Source: Deltaproteobacteria bacterium (lineage in GTDB: Bacteria; Desulfobacterota; Binatia; UBA9968). From it: 64,000 nt of DNA. The notes beneath the pieces are model-generated. The model saw only the letters and a list, made by a program, of their open reading frames with translations. It made no database searches and was not told the origin of the DNA. Location of the stretch: assembly GCA_016874755.1 (NCBI GenBank), contig VGTH01000018.1, forward strand, positions 36,666 through 100,665, read 5' to 3'. Below are positions 53,022 to 62,710 of the stretch, one piece after another. The stretch's first letter is position 1; each line of letters opens with the position of its first letter. A program made the position numbers and the translations under genes.

Positions 53022-54407
53022 CTAACGATTCCAGATCTTCTGCCACCACTTGGCGGCGGTGCCGCCGCTCGTGCTGGCACTGCGCAAGTTCATCTGGTCG
53101 CGAATGTCGGCGAGCTTCCAACCCGTCAGGTCGGCTAGCTGTAGCGCTTCTTTTTCCTGACGGCGCTGCACTTCGCGATAGTACTCCTCGCTGGCGGGAC
53201 AGGATTTGTCTTCTCCCTTCCATGGGTGGCGCAGCACATAACGGGCTTGGAAATTGTTGCGGTCGGCGGTCTCCTGAAGGACCAAGTCTTCGGGAAAACG
53301 CTGGGCATCGTAGCGCACGTGCATGCGCGTGACGAAGACATCGCGCGCGCCGCCCATGGGTGGGATGGGCATGATCTGGCGGCGGCCTCGATTCGGCGCG
53401 TTCTCCGCAGGGCTGTCGTTTAGCCAGAAAACTCCCAGGCTGCGCAATTCTTCGTGCGACAGCGGGTCCGCCGCGCAGGGGTCGCACCAGTTCATGTCCC
53501 ACGCATATTTGGTGAACACGGCGCGCATATCGGCTTTCTTGACCTGTTGATCAAACATATCCCGGTAGAAGTCTTTGAAACGAGTTTTGATGTAAATCGG
53601 CAAGTCCATGTCGGTGGGCAACTTGACGCTGCGATAGTTGGTCGGTTCGACACGGCCTTTGCGAGTCAGCGTGTAGATAAAAAGCTCCTGATAGCCGTCG
53701 GCGTTCAACGTGCCCAGGCGCAGCGGCAGCATGAACTTGGGCGATTCATAAGCCACTTGGATTGGCCGCAGGTAGTTGAAGCCGAGCTTGGACTGTTCTT
53801 TCAAGTTCACCTTGGCGACAAAGAAGTGATTCTTCTGTTTGATGTAGCTGCCGAGCACTTCGGAAGCCCCTTTGGGCAGGCGATAACCGTTCTCTTTGAG
53901 ATAAGTTTCCAAGCCTTGGCCTTCCTTTGCCGAAAGAATCACGATGTCGTACTCGCCGACGGTGTATTGGGCTTGAACCGTCACGCCGAGCGTTTCGGCT
54001 CTGCCTGAGGCGGCGGGCGCTGCCGACTTGTGCAGCGCCAAGTCAAAGTTGCTGCGCTTTTCCATCAGCGCGAGATAGCAAGGGCTATCATCATGGTATT
54101 CCACCAGGCGGGGCGACGTGTAGGCGTCGAGGTGGTCGATGACTTTCTTGTCACCGACGTTGATTTGGCCGCGCTCGATCAGTGTCGGCACCGGGACGAC
54201 CACGGCGAATTCTTTCGGGTCACCCTTGAAATCGTTGACCATGGTGATCACGGTCTTGTCGTCCTGGCGGGCGAGCACGACTTGAGAGGCTTTGTTGAAT
54301 ATTTTGGTATCGGCTTTGGCGACGTAAAAGCCGCAGAAAGCTTGAGCTTGGCTCGCGCTAGCCAACAGGCTGAGCAATAGAGCTAGGCGTAAAACGATTC
54401 GTTTCAT
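53022..54407 (-). CDS. DUF2330-family exported protein
   Basis: A 461-residue secreted protein with a signal peptide (KRIVLRLALLLSLLASASQA). Residues 24-330 match the DUF2330 layout: FCGFYVAKADTKIFNKASQ, then PVPTLIERGQINVG and LSAKEGQGLETYLKENGYR-like segments. Cysteine pairs (DMNWCDPCAADP) occur near residue 310. Function unknown; in other genomes the family often neighbours RnfD-like membrane proteins, as it does here (general knowledge). AAGGAG precedes the ATG. Its start lies inside the 3' end of the upstream gene. Confidence 0.8.
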   Translation of the reverse strand: MKRIVLRLALLLSLLASASQAQAFCGFYVAKADTKIFNKASQVVLARQDDKTVITMVNDFKGDPKEFAVVVPVPTLIERGQINVGDKKVIDHLDAYTSPRLVEYHDDSPCYLALMEKRSNFDLALHKSAAPAASGRAETLGVTVQAQYTVGEYDIVILSAKEGQGLETYLKENGYRLPKGASEVLGSYIKQKNHFFVAKVNLKEQSKLGFNYLRPIQVAYESPKFMLPLRLGTLNADGYQELFIYTLTRKGRVEPTNYRSVKLPTDMDLPIYIKTRFKDFYRDMFDQQVKKADMRAVFTKYAWDMNWCDPCAADPLSHEELRSLGVFWLNDSPAENAPNRGRRQIMPIPPMGGARDVFVTRMHVRYDAQRFPEDLVLQETADRNNFQARYVLRHPWKGEDKSCPASEEYYREVQRRQEKEALQLADLTGWKLADIRDQMNLRSASTSGGTAAKWWQKIWNR

Positions 54408-55266
54408 GGGAGTCTCCTTGTTTCGATCTCGCAGGGGTTAGACTGTTCCATTCGTATTTGGTTCCGGGGAAGAGTCGATCAATGAACGGCACGAGCGCAG
54501 AACAGACGACCAGCGACCAGAGTAGGCCATTGGTGCGATACAAGCCGAACTGCACATAGGCAGCGCCGGCGGCGACGAGCGCGGCGAACAATATCCGCCC
54601 AAGGCGCGAATTGGGTGTGGTTTTGGGATCGGAAATCATGAAGAAGGTAAACAGCAAGAGCGCGCCGCTCTGGAGCTGCTTCATCGGAATCGCCAGCGGA
54701 TCGCCGAGCCAGTAGGCGCGGCCGAACAGGATGCCGGCGTAGCAGAGCATGAACGCGTAGCTTACATCGCTGCGCATCGCGCGGTGGATCACCATGCCGC
54801 CCAGGCAAGCCATGAGAAACGCAAAGTAAAGTTTGCTGCCCCATTGGGCTGGCGACACCCAGACAGTTCCATCTGTGAGCGCGATCAGCGCAACGATGCC
54901 GAAGTTGGTCGGGTTGAAAATATGCTTATTATTCCACCTGAGGACGAACTTGCTGGCGATGGAAATGATTGCCGCAGCGATCATCAGGGCGGGCTCGTTG
55001 GTGCGCAGTAGTAGGCAAAGCGAGAGGCCCGAGATCAACGGACTCAATGGGTCGAACCTGCTTGTCTGCCCGAACTCCGTGCAGACGTACTGAGTAGTAA
55101 GAACAGTCCTCAGTAACAGGACCGCCTGTGGCCAACCGACGTCGAAGCCCAACCAATTCATGCCGTAGACCAGTAGCGAGGCGAGGACCGCAATTTGGTA
55201 GTAGCGCGGGTCATTGGGGAGCCAAGAGGCGAGTGGAGTTATGTTTTTGGTTGCTGCAGGGCTCAT
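54358..55266 (-). CDS. RnfD/NqrB-like membrane protein
   Basis: A 302-residue polytopic protein with about eight to nine helices; SKFVLRWNNKHIFNPTNFGI near residue 115 and MISDPKTTPNSRLGRIL near 225 are typical of the RnfD/NqrB/NQR2 family, the latter being the conserved SDPxTTP motif of the flavin-bearing family. No other Rnf subunits are present, so it is a stand-alone member. Its last 17 codons overlap the start of the DUF2330 gene in another frame, suggesting coupled translation. ATG 55266 is preferred over 55320. Confidence 0.82.
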   Translation of the reverse strand: MSPAATKNITPLASWLPNDPRYYQIAVLASLLVYGMNWLGFDVGWPQAVLLLRTVLTTQYVCTEFGQTSRFDPLSPLISGLSLCLLLRTNEPALMIAAAIISIASKFVLRWNNKHIFNPTNFGIVALIALTDGTVWVSPAQWGSKLYFAFLMACLGGMVIHRAMRSDVSYAFMLCYAGILFGRAYWLGDPLAIPMKQLQSGALLLFTFFMISDPKTTPNSRLGRILFAALVAAGAAYVQFGLYRTNGLLWSLVVCSALVPFIDRLFPGTKYEWNSLTPARSKQGDSHETNRFTPSSIAQPVG

Positions 55267-55490
55267 AGTCTTCTGTTCCAGGCTCCCGTTTCTGCGATGG
55301 TTAGACAGCGGCCCAAACAAAAAGTTCCGGAAGGGGGCGTGACCCGTCTGAAATCTTTAATCTGAGATTCCGAGCGCAGCGAGGAGGAGCTTGACGCCCC
55401 GGCGGGTCCTTAAGTAGAGTAGGGCTCCATAATTGGCCCAGTTGTCTCTAAGACAGATTCACTGAAACCGAACCCAAAAGGAGGTCAGCC

Positions 55491-56603
55491 ATGTTCGTAT
55501 GTCTATCCCCCGGAGGTCAGTCTGTAACGACCGGCGAGTCGCAGACCGATCGTTTGCTGGTCGGCACCACCACCGGAATCTTTTCTTTCCAGAAAAACGG
55601 CGCGTCGTGGTCCAAGCAGGAAACCATGGTGCCGGGCAAGCATTTCAGCTCGATCATTTTCGAGCCCACGACCAAGTCGCTGTTTGGCGGCACCTACGGC
55701 AACGAAATTTATTTCAGCGCCGACCTGGGCAAGACCTGGGAGCAGCGCGACAGCGGCATCGGTGAGAAAGAAATCTACTCTCTGGCAAGCCAAGTCGTAA
55801 ACGGCAAGCCGCGCGTCTACGCTGGCACGCAGCCGGCGCATCTTTATTACAGCGACGATCTGGGCAAGAGCTGGACCGAGCTGCCGAACCTGCGCAACGT
55901 CCCGGGCGTGGAAAAGTGGACCTTCCCGGGTCCGCCGCATCAGGCTCACGCCAAAAGCATCACGTTCCACCCGACCGATCCGAACACGATATATGTCGCC
56001 GTCGAAGTGGGAGGCTTTCTGCGCAGCACCGACGGTGGCAAGACCTGGTCGACGGTGGAGAATATTAACCCCGACGCGCACCGCGTGCTGGTGCCGACCA
56101 ATGACCCCAGCAAACTCTATGGCACGGCGCCGACCACCAACTGCGGCCCCGAGACTGTCGCGGGCTTCTGCGTCAGCGGCGACGGCGGCGTGAGCTGGCA
56201 GAGCATGACGCCGCGCGACTTCCGCATCGGCTACGTCGATCCGTTCTTCGTCCATCCCAAAGATCCTAATCTACTTTTCGTCGCCGGCGCCAAGACCGGC
56301 CCCGGTACCTGGCGCAAGCTCCACACCGCCGATGCCCGCATCGCGCGCAGCCGCGACGGCGGCAAGAGCTGGGATATTTTGAGCAAAGGGTTACCGGAGC
56401 ATATTCGCGCCAACATCGAAGGTATGGCCATGGACGTGTGGAACGGCGGCTACGCAATGTTCGCCGGCACCACCGACGGCGATGTCTTCTACAGTCAGGA
56501 CGAAGGCGAGAGCTGGCAGACGATCATCCAAGGCATCGGCGCGGTGTCGAAGTCGCATCACTACGTGAATCTGTCGTTAGACCCCGAAGCAGCGCACCAC
56601 TAA
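55491..56603 (+). CDS. BNR/Asp-box beta-propeller protein
   Basis: A 370-residue protein of repeated Asp-box units: FSADLGKTWEQR, YSDDLGKSWTEL, RSTDGGKTWSTV, VSGDGGVSWQSM, RSRDGGKSWDIL and YSQDEGESWQTI. This predicts a six- or seven-bladed propeller of the sialidase/YCF48-like type. No signal peptide is seen at ATG 55491, which follows a very good AAGGAGGT site, so a cytosolic place is likely. No catalytic sialidase residues were recognised. Function unknown. Confidence 0.82.
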   Translation: MFVCLSPGGQSVTTGESQTDRLLVGTTTGIFSFQKNGASWSKQETMVPGKHFSSIIFEPTTKSLFGGTYGNEIYFSADLGKTWEQRDSGIGEKEIYSLASQVVNGKPRVYAGTQPAHLYYSDDLGKSWTELPNLRNVPGVEKWTFPGPPHQAHAKSITFHPTDPNTIYVAVEVGGFLRSTDGGKTWSTVENINPDAHRVLVPTNDPSKLYGTAPTTNCGPETVAGFCVSGDGGVSWQSMTPRDFRIGYVDPFFVHPKDPNLLFVAGAKTGPGTWRKLHTADARIARSRDGGKSWDILSKGLPEHIRANIEGMAMDVWNGGYAMFAGTTDGDVFYSQDEGESWQTIIQGIGAVSKSHHYVNLSLDPEAAHH

Positions 56604-57125
56604 GAATTCAGATTCGGATATTTTCTCGCCAAGACGCTAAGACACAAAGACAAGAGAGTGAAAAGGGGCACGGTAATCCGTGCCCCTTTTTTATTCCTGC
56701 CTTGGCGTACTTTGCGAGCTTGGCGCGAGAAGAGTTTTCGGATCCGGAATTTTCTCTCGCAGAGACGCAGAGGCGCTGAGTTTCGGAAAATGGTCTTTGA
56801 ATATTCATTTTGCTTGGCGTCCTTTGCGCTCTTTGCGCGAGGTCATTCTTTTCCGAAAGTTGCACTAAGGTTATCTCGCGCCAAGCACGCCAAGGGCGCA
56901 AAGTTCGGACAGTTGACAATATGGTTATCTTCGACCCTTGAGGATCCTAAGGTACGACTTTAGAATCCTCAAAGCATGGTTGTCTCCGACCATGGCGCCT
57001 TTGCGTCTTTGCGGGAGATATCATTCCGAGCGCCTCACCCCTGACCCTTCACCCCTCACGAGTCCGCGATTCCTTTCCTTGACGCCAGTCGCTGACCTGG
57101 CGTACTAATCGGCAGGTTCGTCTTT
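56604..57125. repeat. Cluster of family B repeats upstream of the giant kinase
   Basis: At least five tandem, alternately oriented copies: TCGCCAAGACGCTAAGAC at 56622, TTGGCGTACTTTGCGAGC at 56702, CTCGCAGAGACGCAGAGG at 56755, TTGGCGTCCTTTGCGCTC at 56813, TCTCGCGCCAAGCACGCC at 56873 and CCTTTGCGTCTTTGCGGG at 56998. A CCTGACCCTTCACCCCTCACG string at 57040-57060 is echoed at 63680-63700. No gene fits, and promoter signals were not recognised. Confidence 0.75.
56661..56692. terminator. Terminator-like GGGGCACGG hairpin
   Basis: AAAAGGGGCACGG and CCGTGCCCCTTTT form a 13-bp stem around TAAT, followed by TT. It lies 58 bases after the propeller gene and would work in both directions. It resembles the hairpin at 36559-36590. 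Confidence 0.75.
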
Positions 57126-60100
57126 ATGGCAACGACTCGCAAAAAACGCCCGGCGAAGGCTACCGCCAAGAAGCCTCTCACGTCGAAGAAAAAGGCGCCG
57201 CCCAAGAAGGTGCAGGGCGTCGATGCGTTGAAGCGCGAGCTCGCCGAGGCGCTGGAGCAGCAAGCGGCGACCAGTGCGATCTTGCGCATGATCGCGAAGG
57301 CGCCGGGCGACTTGCAGGCTGTTCTGGACGCCGTGGCGGAGAAAGCCGCGCGGCTTTGTGACGCGACCGACGCGCAGATTTTTCAACTGGAGGACGAAGA
57401 TATTCATCGCGTCGCCGCCCACGGCGACCTGCTGGCCGCACTCGATCATACGCCCTACAATCGTCAGTCACCCGCTGGTCGCGCGATGATCGATCGGCAG
57501 CGGGTTCACATCCGCGATCTCGCCGCTGTGGTCGATACCGAGTATCCCGTCATTCGAGACTATGCGCGGCGGATCGGTCATCGTACCACGCTGGCGGTAC
57601 CTTTGTTGCGCCGAGCGCAACCCATCGGTGCGATCTTGATTCGCCGTACCGAAGTCTGTCCGTTTTCCGAGCCACAGATCAAGCTCCTCGAAACCTTCGC
57701 CGATCAGGCGGTGATTGCTATCGAAAACGCGCGTCTGTTCCAAGAGCGGGAGACGCGCAACCGCGATCTCGCGGCGCTGCACGATGTGACCGCGGCGGCG
57801 AGCCGGTCGCTGGAGATCAAGCCGGTGCTCGACGAGGTGGTGAAGAAGATCACCCAGATTTTCCACTTCGACGCGGTGCGAATTTTTCTGTTTGACGAGG
57901 AGCGAGAGGTACTGAGCTCGGTCGCGGCATACGGCTATCCCGACAGTGCCGCCGCTCCCCAGAGGATGCGCCGGGGACAGGGGATTCAAGGACGTGTGGC
58001 AGAGACCGGGGAGCCGATCATTTTCGAGAACATCAAGACCGACCCGCGGTATCTAGAATTGAGCCAGTCGAGGTCGAGCCAATCGCGTGATTACTGCTTC
58101 TTCGGCATATTCCCAATCAAAGCCAAAGTCAGATTCGCCGGCACCATCGCCTGTCTAGGCAATGAGCCGCGCAAGTTAACTGCCGAAGAAATCCGCCTGA
58201 TCCAATCCATGTGCGACCAGGTCGGCGTCGCGGTAGAGAACATCAATCTCTTCGAGCAGGTGAGACGCAAGTCCGCTCAACTCGAAGCGTCGAATGCCGA
58301 GTTGCGCGAGGCGCTCGATCAGCAGACCGCCACGAGTGAAGTACTCAAGGCGATTAGCCGCTCGACCTTCGAGCTGCAACCGGTGCTCGAGATGCTGGTC
58401 AAGAACGCCACGAAGCTTTGCGGCGCGGACACCGGGTTCATTTTCAGACCGGATGGGAACGTACTTCGCCTGGCGGTTGCCTGGGGAGCGTCGCCCGAGG
58501 TCAAGACCTTTTACGACCAGAACCCGGCGCCGCTCGATCGCGGCAGTCTCGTTGGCAGAACTATGCTTGAGCGCCGCGCGGTTCACATCGAGGACGCGCT
58601 GGCCGATTCCGAGTATCGGTGGACCGAGAGCCAGAGGCTGGGAAGGTATCGAAGCATGGTGGGCGTGCCGCTGCTCAAAGAGGGTGTGCCGCTTGGGATC
58701 ATCGGCATGTGGCGCGAGGAAGTCCGACCCTTTACCGAGCGGCAGATAGAATTGGTCAGATCCTTCGCCGATCAGGCCGTCATCGCGATTGAGAACGTGC
58801 GGTTGTTCAACGATCTCAAGGAATCGTTGGAGCAGCAGACTGCAACGAGCGAGATCCTCGGCGTGATCGCCAGCTCGCCAACGGATATTCAGCCGGTGCT
58901 GGATACTGTCATTACTAACGCGGTGACCTTAGCCGGTGCCAAGCAGGGTCATATCCGTCAGCTCGATGGGGAGTTTCTCCGAGTTGTCGCGCATTACAAT
59001 GAGAGCCCCGGGCAACTGGAACACTTGCGCGCCAATCCCGTTCGCGTTTCAGAAAGTCTCCTGGGTCGTGCATTTTTTGAGGGAAAGCCGGTGCACGTCC
59101 TTGATGCGCAGGAGCCCGTGCCCGGCGTTGCTAGAGCCGTGACCTCCGCGCTCGGCACGCGGACGATTCTGGCGGTGCCGTTGCTGCGAGAAGATGTGCC
59201 GATCGGCGGCCTGACAATCTGGCGCGACGTTGTCGAACCATTCACTGAGCGACAAATCGAACTGGTCAAGACCTTCGCTGATCAAGCCGTGATCGCCATC
59301 GAGAACGTCCGGCTATTTCAAGAATTGAAAGAATCGTTAGAACAGCAAACCGCGACGAGCGAGATTCTTCAGGTCATCGCTAGCTCGCCGACTGCGATTC
59401 AGCCGGTGTTGGAAACCATCACCGAGCGGGCCGCACGCGTCTGCGGCGCGAACGATGCCGTGTCGCGACTGGTTGACGGGAATGTCATGCGCTTGGCTGC
59501 GCATTACGGACCGGTTGGCGATGTGGCCGCTGAACGGCTAATCAACCGCCGATCACCGCCCGGGCAGGCGGTGGTCGATCGAGACGTTGTGCATGTTGAG
59601 AACATCGGGCTTGTGGCGGAGACGGAGTATCCAGACATCGTCGATACGGCCCGCCGAGTCGGCGCATGGAATGGCACTGTTCTCGCTGTTCCTTTGTTAC
59701 GCGAAAGCGGTGCGATTGGTGTTATCCATTTTCGTCGGGTAGAAATGCGACCGTTCACCGACAAGCAGATAGCTCTACTCAAAACCTTCGCCGACCAGGC
59801 GGTCATTGCGATCGAGAACGTGCGGCTGTTCAAAGAATTGCAAGAACGCAACGCCGAACTGCGCGAAGCGCTGGAGCATCAGACGGCGACCTCCGAAGTG
59901 CTGAGCATCATCAGCCGCTCGCCGACGGACGTGCAGCCGGTGCTCGACGCCATCGTCGAGAGCGCGGCACGGGTATGCGGAATTGATGACGTGATATTGA
60001 GGCTGCGAGACAGCGATAGCTTGGTTACCCGAGCGCATTTTGGGTCCATCCCGATCGGCGGGGTCGAGATCAGCGTCGATGAGCCGCAATACCGTTGGCT

Positions 60101-62660
60101 GAACGAACATGGGACGCTGCATGTTCCCGATGTCCGCGCCCAGGACCAGTTCCCGACCATGGGCGCCGCCGGCAATTGGCCGACGATGTTATTCGTCCCG
60201 CTTCGTCAGCAGGGCGAGTTGGTCGGCAACCTGGCCGCTCGACGTACGGAGGTACATCCCTTCACCCCGGCGCAGATAAAACTGCTGGAAACGTTTGCGG
60301 CCCAAGCCGTCATCGCCATCGAGAATGTGCGGCTATTCAAAGAACTGGAAGAACGCAACCACCAGATCACCGAAGCAATGGAGCAGCAGACGGCGACCAG
60401 TGAAATCCTGCGAGTCATTGCGAGTTCGCCGACAGACATCCAACCGGTCCTCGATGTGGTAGCCCAGAACGCGGCTCGGTTGTGCAACGCTATAGATGCT
60501 CTCATTTTCCGAGTGGAGTCTGATGCGCTTCATCCGGCCGCGCACTACGGTGAAATTGCGCTGCCGAATTCACAACCATTGGCTTTGGATCGAGCCACCG
60601 TTGTCGGTCGAGCCGTCGTGGACCGCGAGATGCTTCACATCCACGATATCGCTGCCGTACCCGAATCCGAGCTGCCGGCGCGACCTGCGCGCCAGCGTGG
60701 GACGCGGACGATGCTGGCAATGCCCTTGTTACGCGAAGGTTCGGCCATAGGCGTGATCCTGATGCGACGGGACGAAGTCCAGCCATTTTCCGAAAAGCAA
60801 ATCGCGCTGCTGAAAACCTTCGCCGACCAGGCGGTTATTGCTATCGAAAACGTGCGGCTGTTTAAAGAACTGGAAGAGCGCAACCGACAAATAACCGAGG
60901 CGCTGGAGCAGCAGACGGCGACCAGCGAGATTTTAAGAGTCATCGCCAGCTCGCCGACGGACATTCAGCCGGTGCTGGATGTGGTCGCAGAAAATGCCGC
61001 GCGGTTGTGTGACGCAAACGATGCGTTGATCTATCGTGAAGTCGACAACCATGCGCTTCTCGCAGCTAGATATGGCTCTATACCTGTCTTATCTGAATCG
61101 CTGCCGATCAGTCGTGGTTTCGTCGGTGGCCGAGCCATGCTCGACCGGCGGACGATCCATGTGCTGGACGTCGTCGCAGAGATCGAAACCGAATACCCCG
61201 ACGCAAGACGCATGAATCTAGGCACTGGAGTTCGTTCTGTCCTCGGCACACCGCTGATTCGTCAGGGTGAACCCATTGGGTCAATCGTAATTCGCCGAAC
61301 TGAGGTCCGACCCTTTACCGAAGAGCAGATAAGACTTCTCGAAACCTTCGCCGACCAAGCGGTGATCGCTATCGAGAATGTCCGGCTGTTCCAAGAGTTA
61401 CAGGACCGCACGCGCGAATTGGTGGAATCCGTCGAGGAAATGAAGGCGCTGAGCGAGGTTGGTCAGGCCGTCAGCTCTACTCTCGATTTGGAAACCGTTC
61501 TCCAAACTATCGTAGCCCGCGCCGTCGACCTGGCGGGAACGGACTGCGGCGCCATCTATGAATTCGACGAAGTGGCGCAAGAGTTTAACCTGCGCGCGAG
61601 CCACAACATGGAGCCGGAGGCGGTCGAGGTGTTGAAAACGGCCCGGATTAAGCTGGGTGAAGGGGCCACCGGTCAAGCGGCGAGCACTCGTACGCCGGTC
61701 CAGATCGCGGACACGCGTATCGACTCTGAGAGATCGGTCTCGCGGGTGCGCCCGGTGCTGATTCGGCTGGGCTATCGCTCGCTGTTGACCGTGCCGATCC
61801 TGCGCGAGCAGGAGATCATGGGCGGGCTGACGGTCTGGCGGCGGCAATTGGGAGAGTTCGAACCCGAAGTGGTGAATCTGTTGCAGACCTTCGCGACCCA
61901 ATCGGCGTTGGCGATCCACAACGCGCGGCTGTTTCGCGAGCTGGAGGCGCGCGGCAAGCAGCTCGAAGTCGCCAGCCAGCACAAGTCGGAATTTCTCGCC
62001 AACATGTCGCATGAGCTGCGCACGCCGCTCAACGCGATCATCGGCTTCTCGGAAGTTTTGCAAGAAAAACTGTTTGGGGAGCTGAACGAGAAGCAGGATG
62101 AGTACGTGGACGATATTCTTTCTTCCGGGCGCCATCTGCTGTCGTTGATCAACGACATTCTCGATCTGTCGAAAGTCGAAGCGGGGCGGATGGAGTTGGA
62201 GACGACGACGTTCTACCTGCCGGACGCCATCGACAACGCGTTGCTTCTGATCCGCGAGCGCGCCGGCCGCCACGCGATCAAGCTAAGCCAAAGCATCGAC
62301 GATCGGATCGGCGATTACACCGGCGACGAACGCAAGATCAAACAGGTGCTGCTGAACTTGCTGTCCAACGCCGTGAAGTTCACGCCGGAGGGCGGGCAGA
62401 TCAAAGTGGAAGCACGGCAGGGGGAAGAGTCTGTGATCGTGTCGGTGATCGACACCGGGATTGGCATCGCCAAGGAGGAGCAGGAGGCGATCTTCGAAGA
62501 GTTCCGCCAGGCGAGCGGCAACTACGCGCAAAAGCGCGAAGGCACCGGCCTGGGCCTGACGCTGACGAGGGAATTCGTCGAAATGCACGGCGGCAAAATC
62601 TGGGTGGAAAGCGAAGTGGGCAAAGGTAGTACTTTTACTTTTACACTGCCGGTTAGATAG
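57126..62660 (+). CDS. Giant cytosolic histidine kinase with nine tandem GAF domains
   Basis: A 1844-residue sensor kinase. A basic Lys/Ala/Pro-rich tail (residues 2-29) precedes nine GAF-type units, each opening with a QQTATSEIL..IASSPTDIQPVLD phrase and closing with TFADQAVIAIENVRLF; starts lie near residues 45, 210, 400, 580, 755, 930, 1090, 1255 and 1430. The kinase core follows: His1629 in NMSHELRTPLNAI, the N-box NLLSNAVKF near 1744, and G-boxes DTGIGIAKEE and GTGLGLTL. No membrane helix is seen, so the input is cytosolic. The likely partner regulator is the receiver at 63304, about 640 bases on. Ligands of the GAF units are unknown. Confidence 0.88.
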   Translation: MATTRKKRPAKATAKKPLTSKKKAPPKKVQGVDALKRELAEALEQQAATSAILRMIAKAPGDLQAVLDAVAEKAARLCDATDAQIFQLEDEDIHRVAAHGDLLAALDHTPYNRQSPAGRAMIDRQRVHIRDLAAVVDTEYPVIRDYARRIGHRTTLAVPLLRRAQPIGAILIRRTEVCPFSEPQIKLLETFADQAVIAIENARLFQERETRNRDLAALHDVTAAASRSLEIKPVLDEVVKKITQIFHFDAVRIFLFDEEREVLSSVAAYGYPDSAAAPQRMRRGQGIQGRVAETGEPIIFENIKTDPRYLELSQSRSSQSRDYCFFGIFPIKAKVRFAGTIACLGNEPRKLTAEEIRLIQSMCDQVGVAVENINLFEQVRRKSAQLEASNAELREALDQQTATSEVLKAISRSTFELQPVLEMLVKNATKLCGADTGFIFRPDGNVLRLAVAWGASPEVKTFYDQNPAPLDRGSLVGRTMLERRAVHIEDALADSEYRWTESQRLGRYRSMVGVPLLKEGVPLGIIGMWREEVRPFTERQIELVRSFADQAVIAIENVRLFNDLKESLEQQTATSEILGVIASSPTDIQPVLDTVITNAVTLAGAKQGHIRQLDGEFLRVVAHYNESPGQLEHLRANPVRVSESLLGRAFFEGKPVHVLDAQEPVPGVARAVTSALGTRTILAVPLLREDVPIGGLTIWRDVVEPFTERQIELVKTFADQAVIAIENVRLFQELKESLEQQTATSEILQVIASSPTAIQPVLETITERAARVCGANDAVSRLVDGNVMRLAAHYGPVGDVAAERLINRRSPPGQAVVDRDVVHVENIGLVAETEYPDIVDTARRVGAWNGTVLAVPLLRESGAIGVIHFRRVEMRPFTDKQIALLKTFADQAVIAIENVRLFKELQERNAELREALEHQTATSEVLSIISRSPTDVQPVLDAIVESAARVCGIDDVILRLRDSDSLVTRAHFGSIPIGGVEISVDEPQYRWLNEHGTLHVPDVRAQDQFPTMGAAGNWPTMLFVPLRQQGELVGNLAARRTEVHPFTPAQIKLLETFAAQAVIAIENVRLFKELEERNHQITEAMEQQTATSEILRVIASSPTDIQPVLDVVAQNAARLCNAIDALIFRVESDALHPAAHYGEIALPNSQPLALDRATVVGRAVVDREMLHIHDIAAVPESELPARPARQRGTRTMLAMPLLREGSAIGVILMRRDEVQPFSEKQIALLKTFADQAVIAIENVRLFKELEERNRQITEALEQQTATSEILRVIASSPTDIQPVLDVVAENAARLCDANDALIYREVDNHALLAARYGSIPVLSESLPISRGFVGGRAMLDRRTIHVLDVVAEIETEYPDARRMNLGTGVRSVLGTPLIRQGEPIGSIVIRRTEVRPFTEEQIRLLETFADQAVIAIENVRLFQELQDRTRELVESVEEMKALSEVGQAVSSTLDLETVLQTIVARAVDLAGTDCGAIYEFDEVAQEFNLRASHNMEPEAVEVLKTARIKLGEGATGQAASTRTPVQIADTRIDSERSVSRVRPVLIRLGYRSLLTVPILREQEIMGGLTVWRRQLGEFEPEVVNLLQTFATQSALAIHNARLFRELEARGKQLEVASQHKSEFLANMSHELRTPLNAIIGFSEVLQEKLFGELNEKQDEYVDDILSSGRHLLSLINDILDLSKVEAGRMELETTTFYLPDAIDNALLLIRERAGRHAIKLSQSIDDRIGDYTGDERKIKQVLLNLLSNAVKFTPEGGQIKVEARQGEESVIVSVIDTGIGIAKEEQEAIFEEFRQASGNYAQKREGTGLGLTLTREFVEMHGGKIWVESEVGKGSTFTFTLPVR

Positions 62661-62670
62661 GAAGACTATT

Positions 62671-62706
62671 CACCACGGAGGACACGGAGGTCCACGAAGG
62701 TAAGAT
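62671..62706 (+). repeat. Family A left arm directly upstream of the GxxExxY gene
   Basis: CACCACGGAGGACACGGAGG then TCCACGAAGGTAAGATAG. The end matches the CACGAAGGTAAGA core of the palindromic elements at 20523, 32377 and 35230. The GAAGG inside it lies 10-15 bases before ATG 62711 and probably serves as its ribosome site. Confidence 0.75.
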
Positions 62707-62710
62707 AGAA

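Noticed and set aside
57240..61440. Regularly spaced repeats in the giant kinase, considered as a CRISPR-like array
   Set aside because: The period is about 500 bases, the repeats are in frame and encode GAF linkers; no short spacers.
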